A stretch of 64,000 nucleotides of DNA. Source: Micropruina sp. (GTDB taxonomy: Bacteria > Actinomycetota > Actinomycetes > Propionibacteriales > Propionibacteriaceae). Every line of letters begins with the position of its first letter. Positions within the stretch are counted from its first letter, which is position 1. The stretch lies in contig JADJVZ010000011.1 of the NCBI GenBank assembly GCA_016716635.1, positions 1,459,264-1,523,263 on the forward strand. The letters are read 5' to 3'. A model generated the notes under the pieces. The model was not told the origin of the DNA. It saw nothing but the letters and a program-made list of their open reading frames with translations, and did no database searches. Below are positions 35,673-44,701 of this stretch, in pieces. Made by a program: the position numbers and the translations under genes.

Positions 35673-36484
35673 CCCCTCGGCGTGTCGTCCTTGGTCGCAT
35701 TCGACGTGTCGTGTCGACCAACAGGGCGCCAGAGCTTAGAATCCGAAACTTCGCCGACCGGGGTCGTAGTCCCACTCGTCCCAGGCACCTCGTGAGTGAC
35801 AGCACGCCACCCGCCTCCAGTGCCGGTCTCCCCCGGGTCGCCGGCCGCGGCGGCGGCGGCGCTCGTCCACGCGGTGCCTGTGGCCACGTCGGGCTTCCAC
35901 GACGGGGCGTCGATGTCGTCGGTCGCCACGTCCCCGACCTCCACGACGGGGTCCTCCACGGGGTCGGGGATGTCGATGTTGCCGCGGCGCACGGCCCGGT
36001 AAATCACGAGCAGGGCGCCCGCACAGGCGGCCTTGAGGAGGACGTCCAGCAGCCCTCCCATGATGTCGAGGAAAGCCAGGAAGGGCGTCGCCGCGGCGGG
36101 CAGTCCCAGAACCATCAAGACGACGGTGATCAGCGTGCCCAAGAGCACCACCATGCCGGCCACCCACGTGATGAGCGTGGCCCGCGGGGTGGACGGCGGG
36201 ACGAAGAGACACGTCCACACCAGGACGACCAGACCGATCACCGCAGCAAGGTTCATGACCGAGGAGCCCACCACCACGGCAGCACCGGACAGGGGCAGGC
36301 TCTGGTTATTCATGGTGGAGAACAGCCGAACCACGGCCAGAACGACCCCGCCGGCGACAGCGATGATCCAAATCCACGCGGCCGGCTCGCGATAGCGCTT
36401 GAGGTTGTCGAGGATCGAGCGCTCCCGCATGGCGACGAAGTCGCTCTTGATGTTCGAGGTGAGGTTTTTGAACTTCTGCTTCAC
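35669..36484 (-). CDS. Four-TM membrane protein of unknown function
   Basis: A 271-aa protein: a basic amphipathic N-terminus, about four hydrophobic segments (residues 35-55, 68-92, 102-128 and 135-163) and a roughly 100-residue hydrophilic, Asp/Thr/Gly-rich cytoplasmic tail without repeats. No family recognised. It lies between manC and whiB2 on the same strand; the 3' end carries the likely whiB2 promoter. Confidence 0.75.
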   Translation of the reverse strand: MKQKFKNLTSNIKSDFVAMRERSILDNLKRYREPAAWIWIIAVAGGVVLAVVRLFSTMNNQSLPLSGAAVVVGSSVMNLAAVIGLVVLVWTCLFVPPSTPRATLITWVAGMVVLLGTLITVVLMVLGLPAAATPFLAFLDIMGGLLDVLLKAACAGALLVIYRAVRRGNIDIPDPVEDPVVEVGDVATDDIDAPSWKPDVATGTAWTSAAAAAAGDPGETGTGGGWRAVTHEVPGTSGTTTPVGEVSDSKLWRPVGRHDTSNATKDDTPRG

Positions 36485-36546
36485 TGCTACTCCCAGCCGC
36501 GCCCGGTCGCGCGAAGCTAGTCTACGGAACTAATTTGAGGCGCTGG

Positions 36547-37626
36547 TCAGCAGTACTCAGCCCCGACCGATCCGCCCACCTGAGCGACCAGTTCTTTGAT
36601 GCGATCCGCGTCCGCGACGGGCACGACCAGCGTCACGTCGGGCGTGGCCACCACCACCAGGTCCTCACATCCGAGGGTGGCCACCACGTGACCGGCCGCC
36701 CCACGATTGACGATCACGTTGCGGGTGCTGTCGAGGTTGGCCACCAGGCCCTCGACGGAGTTCCCGTGACCATCGGGGGTCAAGATGGTGGCAAGGCTCG
36801 CGTAGCCGCCCACGTCGCGCCAGTCGATGGGCAAGGCCACAGCCAGGACATGGGCGTCCGTCTTGCCGGCCGACACCGGCTCCATCACCGCAAAGTCGAT
36901 GGAGTTCTTCGCCAGGTTGGGGTAGATCGCCTCCAGCTTTTCGGGATGCTGGGCCAGGTCGATGACGTCGCCGTAGGTCACCGGTAGCAACTGCCGCACC
37001 TGGTTGAGCAGGGTGTCGGCGCGCCACACGAACATTCCGGAGTTCCACCAGTACTCACCACTCGCGAGGTACCCGCGAGCGACTTCAAGCGAAGGCTTCT
37101 CCCGAAACTCCCGGACGGCGACTGTGTTCGGATAGCCCGGCACCGGGGCGCCTTGGTGCAGGTAGCCGTAGCCCACATGCGGCTCGGTGGGCACGACCCC
37201 CAGGGTGACCAGCGCATGCGGATCCGCCTCGGCAACCCGGAACGCCTCGTCCATGGCCGCATGGAAACGCTCCAGAGGCTCGATCACGTGATCAGCGGTC
37301 AGCTGCGCAATCACCGCGTCGGGATCGCGCTCCGCCAGCACCGCCGCCGGCCATGCCACCGCGTTGAGGGAATCGCGTCCGACCGGCTCGCCCAAGAGAT
37401 TCGCGCGTGGCACCTCCGGCAACTCAGCTGCGACCTGATCAATGTAGGCCGCGTTCGTGCAGATGAGGATGTTCTCGGGCGGGACCAAGGCCAGCCCGCG
37501 ATCGACGGCGATGCGAAGCAAGCTGCGCCCGCCGACGATGGGAAGGAGCTGCTTAGGTTGCCCCGCACGCGACAACGGCCACAGGCGCGTGCCCGCGCCC
37601 CCAGCCATGATGACCACATAACGCAT
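36547..37626 (-). CDS. manC: Mannose-1-phosphate guanylyltransferase
   Basis: A 359-aa nucleotidyltransferase that makes GDP-mannose from mannose-1-P and GTP. The N-terminal signature is MAGGAGTRLWPLSRAGQPKQLL, with the family motifs TADHVIEP, GYGYLHQG, FREKPS and NSGMFVWRADTLL. It is the short form, lacking the C-terminal isomerase domain of type II enzymes. Together with manB it supplies GDP-mannose for lipoglycans or wall polysaccharide. It lies 17 bases after the ABC permease gene, but probably has its own expression. Confidence 0.96.
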   Translation of the reverse strand: MRYVVIMAGGAGTRLWPLSRAGQPKQLLPIVGGRSLLRIAVDRGLALVPPENILICTNAAYIDQVAAELPEVPRANLLGEPVGRDSLNAVAWPAAVLAERDPDAVIAQLTADHVIEPLERFHAAMDEAFRVAEADPHALVTLGVVPTEPHVGYGYLHQGAPVPGYPNTVAVREFREKPSLEVARGYLASGEYWWNSGMFVWRADTLLNQVRQLLPVTYGDVIDLAQHPEKLEAIYPNLAKNSIDFAVMEPVSAGKTDAHVLAVALPIDWRDVGGYASLATILTPDGHGNSVEGLVANLDSTRNVIVNRGAAGHVVATLGCEDLVVVATPDVTLVVPVADADRIKELVAQVGGSVGAEYC

Positions 37627-37642
37627 GGGGCCAGGCTAGTGC

Positions 37643-40174
37643 CTACTCCTGGTGGAGAGCCTCGACGACATTCAGCCGAGCCGCCGAACGCGCCGGGATG
37701 AACGCCGCGAGTGCGCCGAACCCAATGCCCACCACGACCGTGGCCATCACTCCACCCCAGGGGAAGATGTACGGCATCGGCCAGCCGACCGCGCTCATTG
37801 AGGTGACCAAGGCATACCCCAACCACAATCCCACAAGGACGCCGAAGACCGTCCCGATGATGCTGAGCAACAGGGACTCCGCCAGCACCATCCGGCGAAC
37901 CTGGCGGCGCGTCGCCCCGACGGCGCGGAGCATGCCGATCTCGCGGCGCCGTCCCAACACGGACACAGCCAAGGTGTTGAGCAGCGCCAGCAGTGACGGG
38001 ATCGCCAAAGCAGCCACCAGGCCGTAGAAGATCACCATGGTTTGGTCGAAGATCCCCAACTGCTCCGAGCGCCACTGGGCCGACTCGTAAAGCTTGAATG
38101 CCGGATACTCCGCCACCACCTTGCGCATGGCAGCCAAGACGGCTTCCGGGTCTGCAGAGGGCAGCCGATCGGCCATGACCAAAAGGTCGGCGGTCACCCC
38201 GAAGTCTGACGCCAGGTTCGCCTGGGAGACGTAGACGGTGGCGAGTTTGGCGTTGAGGTAGTCGTTGCCGATACCCGCCACCACGTAGGTGCGCTGCCCG
38301 TTCGGGGTGTCGACCCGCACCTGTTCGCCGATGGTCAGGTTGTGCTGCGAGGCGAAGATGCCGTTGGCGATCAGCCAGCGACCGCCCGCCAACTGTCCGA
38401 TGGCCGCGTCGGACGACGGCGTGTTCCATTCGAAGGCAGCCACCTGCGGGTAGGTCGCCGGATCAATGCCCAGGAACTGGACGTCGGCGCCGTTCACCCG
38501 TCCTTGGGCAAGGCGCAGGGTAGAGACCGGGCCAATGCCCGCCACGTGCCGGACGTCCGCGGCCAGGCGCGGGCCAGCCGCCACGTTGCCCTGCCCCAGG
38601 ACGATCGACTGCGGAATCACCATGTAATCAGCCGAGAGGGAGCGATCGATGTAGCCCGCAAAGCCCGCGAAGATGGCTTGGACGACCCCCAGCAGCGCCA
38701 CGATGGACGCCAAACCCAACATCACGGCCGTCACCGTGATGCCGCTGCGGCCGGGGTTGCGTTGCAGGTTCGAGCGGGCGATCGCCCCCTCTCGCGCAAA
38801 GGTGGCCTCCAAGAGGTGGCCAAACGCGTCCGCGATCGGGTTGATGGCGGCGGGGGCGGCCATGGCCGCGCCGATAAGGAAGACGACCGCCCCCAAGCCC
38901 ACCGACAGGGAGGTGCCCGCCGTGAGGCCGAAGAGCGAGACCACCATCAGGCCCAACCCGATCCAAGCTCGGCGCCCCACCGTACGGGCGTAAACCTCGC
39001 CCAACTGGGGACGCATGGCCTCCATGGGGGTCACCCGCCCGGCGGCCCGGGCCGGGACGAGGGCCGCCAGCACCGTCACGCCGATTCCCAGGACGATCGA
39101 CAACACCCACGCGGACGCCGGGAACGTGACCGGCGGCACTTTGATGTGGACGACCGACTCAAACACCGGCCCCAACAGAGCCATGAGGCCCGCCGCCATG
39201 CCCCAACCCGCGAGGATGCCCAAAGCCGTGCCTACGACTCCCTGCAGCACCGATTCGATGAGGAACATCGCGGTGATCGTCCGACGCGGGGTGCCGATCG
39301 CGCGCAGCATGCCGATGTCGCGGCGCCGTTCTGCGACCACCGTGCGGAAGCTGTTGAGGATGATGAAACCGGCCGTCGCCAGGGCGAAGATGCCGAACAT
39401 GTCGAACGCGAAGGTGCTGACCTGAAGCGAGGCCAAGAGCGAGGAGTTCGTGGACAGGCCGCCCACCGTGTAGTCCGCACCGACCGCGGCACGGACGTCC
39501 GCCTCGACCGCCGCCCGATCCGCGCCCGCCCGCAGCGAGGCCTCGACGACTGTGAGCCGAGCGCCGAGGGCGAACAACTGCTGGCTTTCGGCCAAGGGGA
39601 CGAACACCTGCTCGGCACCCGGCAGCGTGGCGCTCGACATCAGCCCCACCACGGTGAACCGGGTCGAGCCCACCGAGGACGGCAGTACAAGCGAGTCCCC
39701 CAGCGCCACCTTGAGCCGCGCCGCCAAGTCGGAGGCCAGCACGACGACGGAGGCGTCACCCACGGCCAACGGACGTCCTGCGGAAAGGGGAAACTCGCGG
39801 ACCAACGCCACTGTGCCCGGGTCCACCCCGATCACGTTGACCGACTGCACCTGCTGGCTCGTCGCCACCCCGTCGAGGGGCGGTAACGGCACCGACTTTT
39901 GAACCTCCGGAGTCGCGACCGCCACCCCGGGGACGCGCGCCACCTTCTCAAGAATGTCCGGCGTGAACGGCTGGTTGTAGGCGCTGGTGACCGACAGGTC
40001 GATCTTGCCCGCCGTCGAGAGCAGGCCCTTGGTGAAGGCCTCGACGAGGCTCGGCGTGACGCCGTTCAGGCCGAAAATCAGCATCACGCCGAACACGACC
40101 GCCAGGGTCGTGAGGGCTGAGCGAAGACCACGCCCGCTCATGTAGCGCCACGCGAGCTTCAGCGACACGGTCAC
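37643..40174 (-). CDS. ABC transporter permease, FtsX/MacB type
   Basis: An 843-aa double FtsX-type permease: one TM near residue 22-42, a periplasmic-side domain, three TMs (about 255-400), a second unit with another extracellular domain and three C-terminal TMs (about 715-835, with the RRREIGMLRAVGATRRQVRRM signature; the first unit has RRRDIGMLRAIGTPRRTI). Such permeases act as mechanotransmission or lipoprotein/drug export devices. The GTG start overlaps the ATPase stop (GTGA). Four-gene operon with TetR, adaptor and ATPase. Confidence 0.93.
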   Translation of the reverse strand: MTVSLKLAWRYMSGRGLRSALTTLAVVFGVMLIFGLNGVTPSLVEAFTKGLLSTAGKIDLSVTSAYNQPFTPDILEKVARVPGVAVATPEVQKSVPLPPLDGVATSQQVQSVNVIGVDPGTVALVREFPLSAGRPLAVGDASVVVLASDLAARLKVALGDSLVLPSSVGSTRFTVVGLMSSATLPGAEQVFVPLAESQQLFALGARLTVVEASLRAGADRAAVEADVRAAVGADYTVGGLSTNSSLLASLQVSTFAFDMFGIFALATAGFIILNSFRTVVAERRRDIGMLRAIGTPRRTITAMFLIESVLQGVVGTALGILAGWGMAAGLMALLGPVFESVVHIKVPPVTFPASAWVLSIVLGIGVTVLAALVPARAAGRVTPMEAMRPQLGEVYARTVGRRAWIGLGLMVVSLFGLTAGTSLSVGLGAVVFLIGAAMAAPAAINPIADAFGHLLEATFAREGAIARSNLQRNPGRSGITVTAVMLGLASIVALLGVVQAIFAGFAGYIDRSLSADYMVIPQSIVLGQGNVAAGPRLAADVRHVAGIGPVSTLRLAQGRVNGADVQFLGIDPATYPQVAAFEWNTPSSDAAIGQLAGGRWLIANGIFASQHNLTIGEQVRVDTPNGQRTYVVAGIGNDYLNAKLATVYVSQANLASDFGVTADLLVMADRLPSADPEAVLAAMRKVVAEYPAFKLYESAQWRSEQLGIFDQTMVIFYGLVAALAIPSLLALLNTLAVSVLGRRREIGMLRAVGATRRQVRRMVLAESLLLSIIGTVFGVLVGLWLGYALVTSMSAVGWPMPYIFPWGGVMATVVVGIGFGALAAFIPARSAARLNVVEALHQE

Positions 40175-40899
40175 AGCAGACCCGACTTCTCCATGGCCAG
40201 CCGGGCCGCGTCGACCGATCCGTCGAGGTGGACGTCGTCGACGATGCGGCCGTCCTTCATCAAGACCAGGCGGTCGGCGAACGAGGCGATCCGGGGATCG
40301 TGGGTCACCATCAGGACCGATCGCCCCCACTCGCGCGCCACCTGGCCCAACAGGCCAGCGATGTCGGTGGCGGCCTTGGAGTCGAGGTTTCCGGTGGGCT
40401 CATCGGCCAAGACCAGCGCCGGTTGCGTCGAGAGCGCCCGCGCCACGGCGACGCGCTGCTGCTCACCGCCCGAGAGTTGATCGGGACGATTGGCGAGTCG
40501 GTCTTTGAGTCCCACGTTGGTGAGCCATTCGGCGGCGGTGGCTTGGGCGTCCTTGGCGCCGTCCAGGACCAGGGGAAGTGCTGCGTTCTCGACGGCGGAG
40601 AGCACCGGGATCAGGTTGAAGAACTGGAAGATGAATCCGATGCGGCGACGCCGCAGTTCGGTGAGCCGGTCGTCGGTGAGCGCGGTCAGGTCGGCGCCGT
40701 CCACGCGAACGCTGCCCGAGGTGGGAGCGTCCAACCCGCCCAACATGTTGAGCAACGTCGACTTTCCGCACCCCGACGGGCCCATCACGGCCACGAACTC
40801 CCCCGGCTGAACCTGCAGATCGACACCGTCCAGGGCCTGGACGGCCGTGGCGCCCTCCCCGTAGGTCTTGCGCAGGTCGCTGGTCTCAACAATGGCCAT
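40171..40899 (-). CDS. ABC transporter ATP-binding protein (MacB/LolD type)
   Basis: A 242-aa ATPase: Walker A GPSGCGKST, Q-loop FQFFNLIP, signature LSGGEQQRVAVARAL, Walker B LVLADEPTGNLDS and the H-loop in VTHDPRI. The FQFFNLIP and TGNLDS forms are those of the LolD/MacB/FtsE branch. It powers the downstream FtsX-type permease, whose start overlaps this stop, and works with the membrane adaptor encoded just upstream. Confidence 0.96.
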   Translation of the reverse strand: MAIVETSDLRKTYGEGATAVQALDGVDLQVQPGEFVAVMGPSGCGKSTLLNMLGGLDAPTSGSVRVDGADLTALTDDRLTELRRRRIGFIFQFFNLIPVLSAVENAALPLVLDGAKDAQATAAEWLTNVGLKDRLANRPDQLSGGEQQRVAVARALSTQPALVLADEPTGNLDSKAATDIAGLLGQVAREWGRSVLMVTHDPRIASFADRLVLMKDGRIVDDVHLDGSVDAARLAMEKSGLL

Positions 40900-40905
40900 G
40901 GGGGG

Positions 40906-41940
40906 CTACTTCGCGCTGACGGTCTGGCCGTCTTTGAGGGTCGTGATGAGGCTCGTCACGACGGTGTCACCGGACGACACACCGGCCGTCACCTGGACGA
41001 GGGTGTCCGTGGCCGCGCCGAGCGTCACGGCGGTCTTCTTGACCGCGGAGTTCGTGCCCAGGACCCAGACGTACTTCGCGCCCGCGTCGGTGAACACAGA
41101 CTGGATCGGAACGGTCACCGCATCGCTCACGCTCGACAGCGAGATCGTGGCGTGGCCGCTCATGCCGAGCATGACCCTCTTGCCCGCGGCGTCTTGGCTG
41201 ATCGACACCGGGAAGGCGGTGCCGCCCGTGGTCGTGGTGACAGCAGTCGGACGCAACTGGGCGACCGTCCCGGTGAAGGGAGCCCCCGGGAAGGCATCCA
41301 GGGCCACCGAGACCTTCTGCCCAACCTGGAGCCCGGCGATGTCTGCTTCATCGACCTGGGCCTCGAAGAGCAACGCTGTCGGGTCTACCAGCTGGAACAA
41401 CGGAGTGGTCGGTGAGACCCCGGCCCCCACCCCAATGCCGGGTGCGTAGACGAGGGTGCCGTCGGCCGGCGCCGTCACCGTCGCCTTGGCCAGGTTCGCC
41501 TGGGCGAGATCGAGTTGCCGCTTGGTGGCCGTGACCGCGGCGTCAGCTGCGGCTTTGGCGGCCGCAGCCTTGTCCGAGGTGCCGGTTCCATTGAGCTGCG
41601 TCCGCGCGGAGCGGGCCGCGGTGGCCGCAGCTTGCGCTTGCGCCAGCGTCGCCTGCAACGCGGAGTCGTCCAGCGTGGCCACCACGTCGCCAGCCTTGAC
41701 GACGCTCCCGTCCGCGACAGGCAGGGTGAGAACGGTCGTGACGGCGGGCGCGAACACCGCGGTGGGGTGTCCGGAGACGAGTTTGCCGGCGGCGTTGACG
41801 GTGACGCTCAGCGATTGGGTCGAGGCTTTCGCGGTGGTCACGCTGGTGGCGTTCGCGGCCCGCGAGTAGGCGTACCCGGCGCCCAGCGCTGCCATCGCGG
41901 CAACCGCGACGCCGATGGCGATGATCCTGTTGCGCTTCAC
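40906..41940 (-). CDS. HlyD/MacA-type membrane-fusion adaptor
   Basis: A 344-aa adaptor with an N-terminal TM anchor (about 7-28), then lipoyl/barrel-sandwich halves (LPVADGSVVKAGDVVATLDD and ATVTAPADGTLVYAPGIGVGAGVS) around an alpha-helical hairpin rich in Ala/Gln, and the C-terminal beta-barrel. It links the ABC pump with the cell exterior in MacAB-like systems. Gram-positive homologues lack an outer-membrane partner. The ATG overlaps the TetR stop (ATGA). Confidence 0.92.
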   Translation of the reverse strand: MKRNRIIAIGVAVAAMAALGAGYAYSRAANATSVTTAKASTQSLSVTVNAAGKLVSGHPTAVFAPAVTTVLTLPVADGSVVKAGDVVATLDDSALQATLAQAQAAATAARSARTQLNGTGTSDKAAAAKAAADAAVTATKRQLDLAQANLAKATVTAPADGTLVYAPGIGVGAGVSPTTPLFQLVDPTALLFEAQVDEADIAGLQVGQKVSVALDAFPGAPFTGTVAQLRPTAVTTTTGGTAFPVSISQDAAGKRVMLGMSGHATISLSSVSDAVTVPIQSVFTDAGAKYVWVLGTNSAVKKTAVTLGAATDTLVQVTAGVSSGDTVVTSLITTLKDGQTVSAK

Positions 41941-42674
41941 GATGCGCTCCGTTTCGAAAGGGGTTGTTGGATTTGGTGAAGGAAGGCGTCACGTAGCGCC
42001 GGGAGAGCCTCCCGGGCTATTTGATCGACGGGTTGGGTGAGGCTGCCGGGAGCCGCGCCCAGCAGACGCTCCTCCGCGGCCCAGAGGGCGGTGACATCGG
42101 CGAGCATCCGATCGATGAAAGCCTCGTCGTCCTCGATGAGCATCGTGGTCTCCCAGAGCCGGGTGGCACCGTGCATCATCAGGGTGGTGAAGAGCCGAGC
42201 CGTGCCCTCGACGTCGGTGAGGGCGAACGAACCATCGCGCTGGCCGAGCAGCAGGATCGGTTCGATGAGCGGGCCGAGCCTGTTCATCCACTCCTCGAAG
42301 AGCCGGTGTTTGAGCGCGAAGTTCTCGTCCCGGTACAAGAACGGGATGAACGACATGCTGAGGTTCAGACGCTCCAGCTTCCACGACGAAGCAGCCCCGA
42401 TCAGTTGCCGCAGGCGCTCGATGGCCGTGCCTTGAAAGGAGCCGGATTGCTCACTGAGGTGCGCTAGCAACGATTCGCCGAAGCGCCGGACGAGCTGCGC
42501 CTCGAGGTCATCCTTGGAACGGAAGTAGTGATAGAAGGTGCCTTTGGCGACCCCGGCCGTGGCCGTAATCTGCTCCACCGACATCGAATCGAACCCCACG
42601 GACATGCACAACTCGAGGGCCACATCGAGGAGTTCCTCGCGGCGGACGTCCGGGGCTTTCGTCACGCGTGCCAT
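41937..42674 (-). CDS. TetR-family regulator of the ABC exporter operon
   Basis: A 245-aa TetR: HTH at about 12-60 with REELLDVALELCMSVGFDSMSVEQITATAGVAKGTFYHYFRSKDDL, and a 185-residue ligand/dimer domain. The start at 42674 precedes the HTH directly. It is the first gene of the adaptor-ATPase-permease operon (overlap with the adaptor) and has a perfect 21-bp palindrome 14 bases upstream, so it probably represses the whole operon and responds to a pump substrate. Confidence 0.93.
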   Translation of the reverse strand: MARVTKAPDVRREELLDVALELCMSVGFDSMSVEQITATAGVAKGTFYHYFRSKDDLEAQLVRRFGESLLAHLSEQSGSFQGTAIERLRQLIGAASSWKLERLNLSMSFIPFLYRDENFALKHRLFEEWMNRLGPLIEPILLLGQRDGSFALTDVEGTARLFTTLMMHGATRLWETTMLIEDDEAFIDRMLADVTALWAAEERLLGAAPGSLTQPVDQIAREALPALRDAFLHQIQQPLSKRSAS

Positions 42675-42687
42675 GGGTCTCTCCCTC

Positions 42688-42708
42688 ACTGACCGACCGT
42701 CGGTCAGT
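42688..42708. promoter_or_regulatory. Perfect 21-bp palindrome, TetR operator
   Basis: ACTGACCGAC-c-GTCGGTCAGT is fully palindromic around one central base, placed 14 bases before the TetR start codon. Length and sequence type are those of TetR/QacR-class operators; the regulator encoded next to it is the obvious ligand. Confidence 0.78.
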
Positions 42709-42720
42709 CTACGCCCGATG

Positions 42721-42739
42721 CAGTGCCCCGGGGGCACTG
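42721..42739. promoter_or_regulatory. Second perfect palindrome (19 bp) in the divergent TetR / response-regulator gap
   Basis: CAGTGCCCC-g-GGGGCACTG is a perfect 9-1-9 palindrome 12 bases from the TetR operator, between two divergent genes. It is unlike the TetR site, so a second regulator may bind here; its cognate protein is unknown. GC-rich stems of this size can also form a hairpin in RNA. Confidence 0.5.
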
Positions 42740-42820
42740 TTCAGACAATTTCCATGAAGATCTTCTGAAGGCCGCCGCCCGCGGGCGGTTCCTATGCTCA
42801 CTTGCCCCGACACTGGAGCC

Positions 42821-43525
42821 ATGGAATCTACGGGCACGCGAGTGCTGGTCGTCGACGATGAGCCGGTGCTCGCGGGATTAGTGGCCACCTACCTCGGTCG
42901 CGCTGGGTTCGAGACCCGGATGGTCGGCGACGGACGGTCGGCCGTCGACATCGCCCGCGAATGGCAGCCGGACGTCATCACCTTGGATCTGGGCCTGCCG
43001 GGCCTCGATGGGGTGGAGGTGTGCCGCCAAGTCCGCACCTTCAGCGATTGTTACGTGCTGATGCTCACCGCCCGCGACGACGAGGTCGACATGCTGATCG
43101 GGCTCTCCGTCGGCGCGGATGACTACCTCACCAAGCCGTTCAGCGCCCGCGAATTGGTCGCACGGGTGCAGGTGCTCCTGCGTCGTCCGCGCACGGACGG
43201 ACCAATCGGCGGATCGGCTGGGTCCCGGCGGTTCGGACCGCTGACGATCGACACCGAGAGCCGCGAGGTGGTGGTCGAGGGCAGCACGGTCGACCTCACC
43301 CCCACCGAGTTCGATGTGCTGGCCGCCCTGTCGGCGCGCCCCAGGTTGGCATTCAGCCGCCGGCAGCTCATCGATGAGGTGTGGGGCGTCGGGTGGGTCG
43401 GTGACGAGCATCTCGTGGACGTTCACGTGGGACACGTGCGTCGAAAGTTGGGCGACGATCCCGTCCAGCCGCGGTTCATCCTGACCGTCCGCGGGGTCGG
43501 CTATCGCATGGGACCCGGACGATGA
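42821..43525 (+). CDS. OmpR/PhoB-family response regulator
   Basis: A 234-aa response regulator: receiver domain (about 7-120) with acidic pair Asp12-Asp13, phospho-acceptor Asp56 (TLDLGLPG) and Lys in TKPFSARELVARV; winged-helix C-terminal domain (about 140-232) ending in HVRRKLGDD...ILTVRGVGYRMGP. An ATG nine codons upstream is an alternative start. It overlaps the histidine kinase gene (ATGA). The multicopper oxidase gene downstream and repeats upstream of it suggest metal or envelope stress control. Confidence 0.94.
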   Translation: MESTGTRVLVVDDEPVLAGLVATYLGRAGFETRMVGDGRSAVDIAREWQPDVITLDLGLPGLDGVEVCRQVRTFSDCYVLMLTARDDEVDMLIGLSVGADDYLTKPFSARELVARVQVLLRRPRTDGPIGGSAGSRRFGPLTIDTESREVVVEGSTVDLTPTEFDVLAALSARPRLAFSRRQLIDEVWGVGWVGDEHLVDVHVGHVRRKLGDDPVQPRFILTVRGVGYRMGPGR

Positions 43526-44628
43526 CCCCACCCCGACCACCGATGCCGCTGGCCCGGCGGCTCCTGCTGGCCCAGGTTCTCGTGGTGGCCGCCATGGCGC
43601 TCACCGTGATCGGCGCGGCGGCGCTCATCGGACCTGCGGTCTTCGCCCAGCACATGGCCGAGGCGGGGCATTCGTCACCGGTGGTCATCGAGCACGGCGA
43701 GGAGGCCTTGATGATCGCGGGATCGACGGCGCTCGGAGTCGGGCTCGCCATCGCGATCATCGGCGCCATCGTGGCGAGCATCGTGATGACCCGTCGGATC
43801 GGGGCATCGCTGACCCGTCTGGCCTCGGGCGCCGAGCGGGTCACGGCCGGGGACTACACGACGCCCATCGCCCTTGACGGCGCCGACCGAGAGCTGACGC
43901 AGGTCGCGGATAGCTTCAACACCATGGCCGCCCGTCTTGCCGACACCGAGGCCACCCGCCGCCGCATGCTCACCGACCTTTCCCATGAACTGCGGACGCC
44001 CCTCGCAGCCATCAGCTTGGTGTTAGAGGGGCTGGACGATGGCGTGGTGAGCGCCGATCGGGCCACCACCGCGACCTTGCGGACGCAGACAACCCGGTTG
44101 ACGCGCCTGGCCTCAGACATCCGGGACGTGTCGGCGGCCGAGGAGGGACGCATCCGGCTGGATCGTCAGGTCGCGACGCCGTCCGAACTCATTCGGGCCG
44201 CTGTCGCCACGGCCCGCCCGGCAGCCGACGCGGCAGGCGTCCGCTTGACGTCGGCCAACGAGCCGCCCAGCGTGGCGGTGAGCGTCGACCGGCTCCGCAT
44301 CGGACAGGTGCTCGACAACGTCGTCCGCAATGCGATCCAGCACACCCCGGCCGGCGGAACGGTCCGAGTCTGGTCGGAGCAGGGCGTCCACACGGTGCGG
44401 ATCGGCGTGAGTGACACCGGGGAAGGCATCGCCGCCGCGGATCTGCCGTACCTGTTCGAACGCTTCTATCGCGGCGGGACGCGCCGGCACGACGAAGGGG
44501 CCGGCACGGGCGTCGGCCTCGCCATCAGCCGCGCCCTCACCCTCGCCCACGGCGGCACCCTGACCGCGACCAGCGACGGTCCGGGCCACGGTGCGGAGTT
44601 CGTCCTCACGTTGCCGCTCGTCGTCTAG
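43522..44628 (+). CDS. Sensor histidine kinase
   Basis: A 368-aa membrane sensor: TM1 about 15-40, a short extracytoplasmic loop (about 41-65) containing several His and Glu residues (HMAEAGHSSPVVIEHGEE), TM2 about 66-89, HAMP, then DHp with HELRTP (His155) and the HATPase domain (VVRNAIQHTPAG N-box, DTGEGI G1, GTGVGLAISRALT G2). The His-rich loop could bind Cu or Zn. It is coupled to the response-regulator gene by ATGA. Confidence 0.94.
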   Translation: MTPPRPPMPLARRLLLAQVLVVAAMALTVIGAAALIGPAVFAQHMAEAGHSSPVVIEHGEEALMIAGSTALGVGLAIAIIGAIVASIVMTRRIGASLTRLASGAERVTAGDYTTPIALDGADRELTQVADSFNTMAARLADTEATRRRMLTDLSHELRTPLAAISLVLEGLDDGVVSADRATTATLRTQTTRLTRLASDIRDVSAAEEGRIRLDRQVATPSELIRAAVATARPAADAAGVRLTSANEPPSVAVSVDRLRIGQVLDNVVRNAIQHTPAGGTVRVWSEQGVHTVRIGVSDTGEGIAAADLPYLFERFYRGGTRRHDEGAGTGVGLAISRALTLAHGGTLTATSDGPGHGAEFVLTLPLVV

Positions 44629-44639
44629 GGCGAGCGAAT

Positions 44640-44661
44640 CTTCATCGAACCTTCACCGAAC
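44640..44661 (+). promoter_or_regulatory. Tandem 11-bp direct repeat before the multicopper oxidase gene
   Basis: CTTCATCGAAC (44640-44650) is followed at once by CTTCACCGAAC (44651-44661), one mismatch in eleven. Adjacent repeats of one helical turn are the typical binding pattern of OmpR/PhoP-family response regulators. The repeat lies in the 73-base gap between the kinase stop and the oxidase start. Confidence 0.6.
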
Positions 44662-44701
44662 GCGCCGCCCACCCCACGGGCAGGCCGCGCATGCTCGACG
44701 C

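Noticed and set aside
38342..39886. 514-codon open frame on the plus strand
   Set aside because: Antisense to the FtsX-type permease; composition is low-complexity Arg/His/Gly without conserved sequence.
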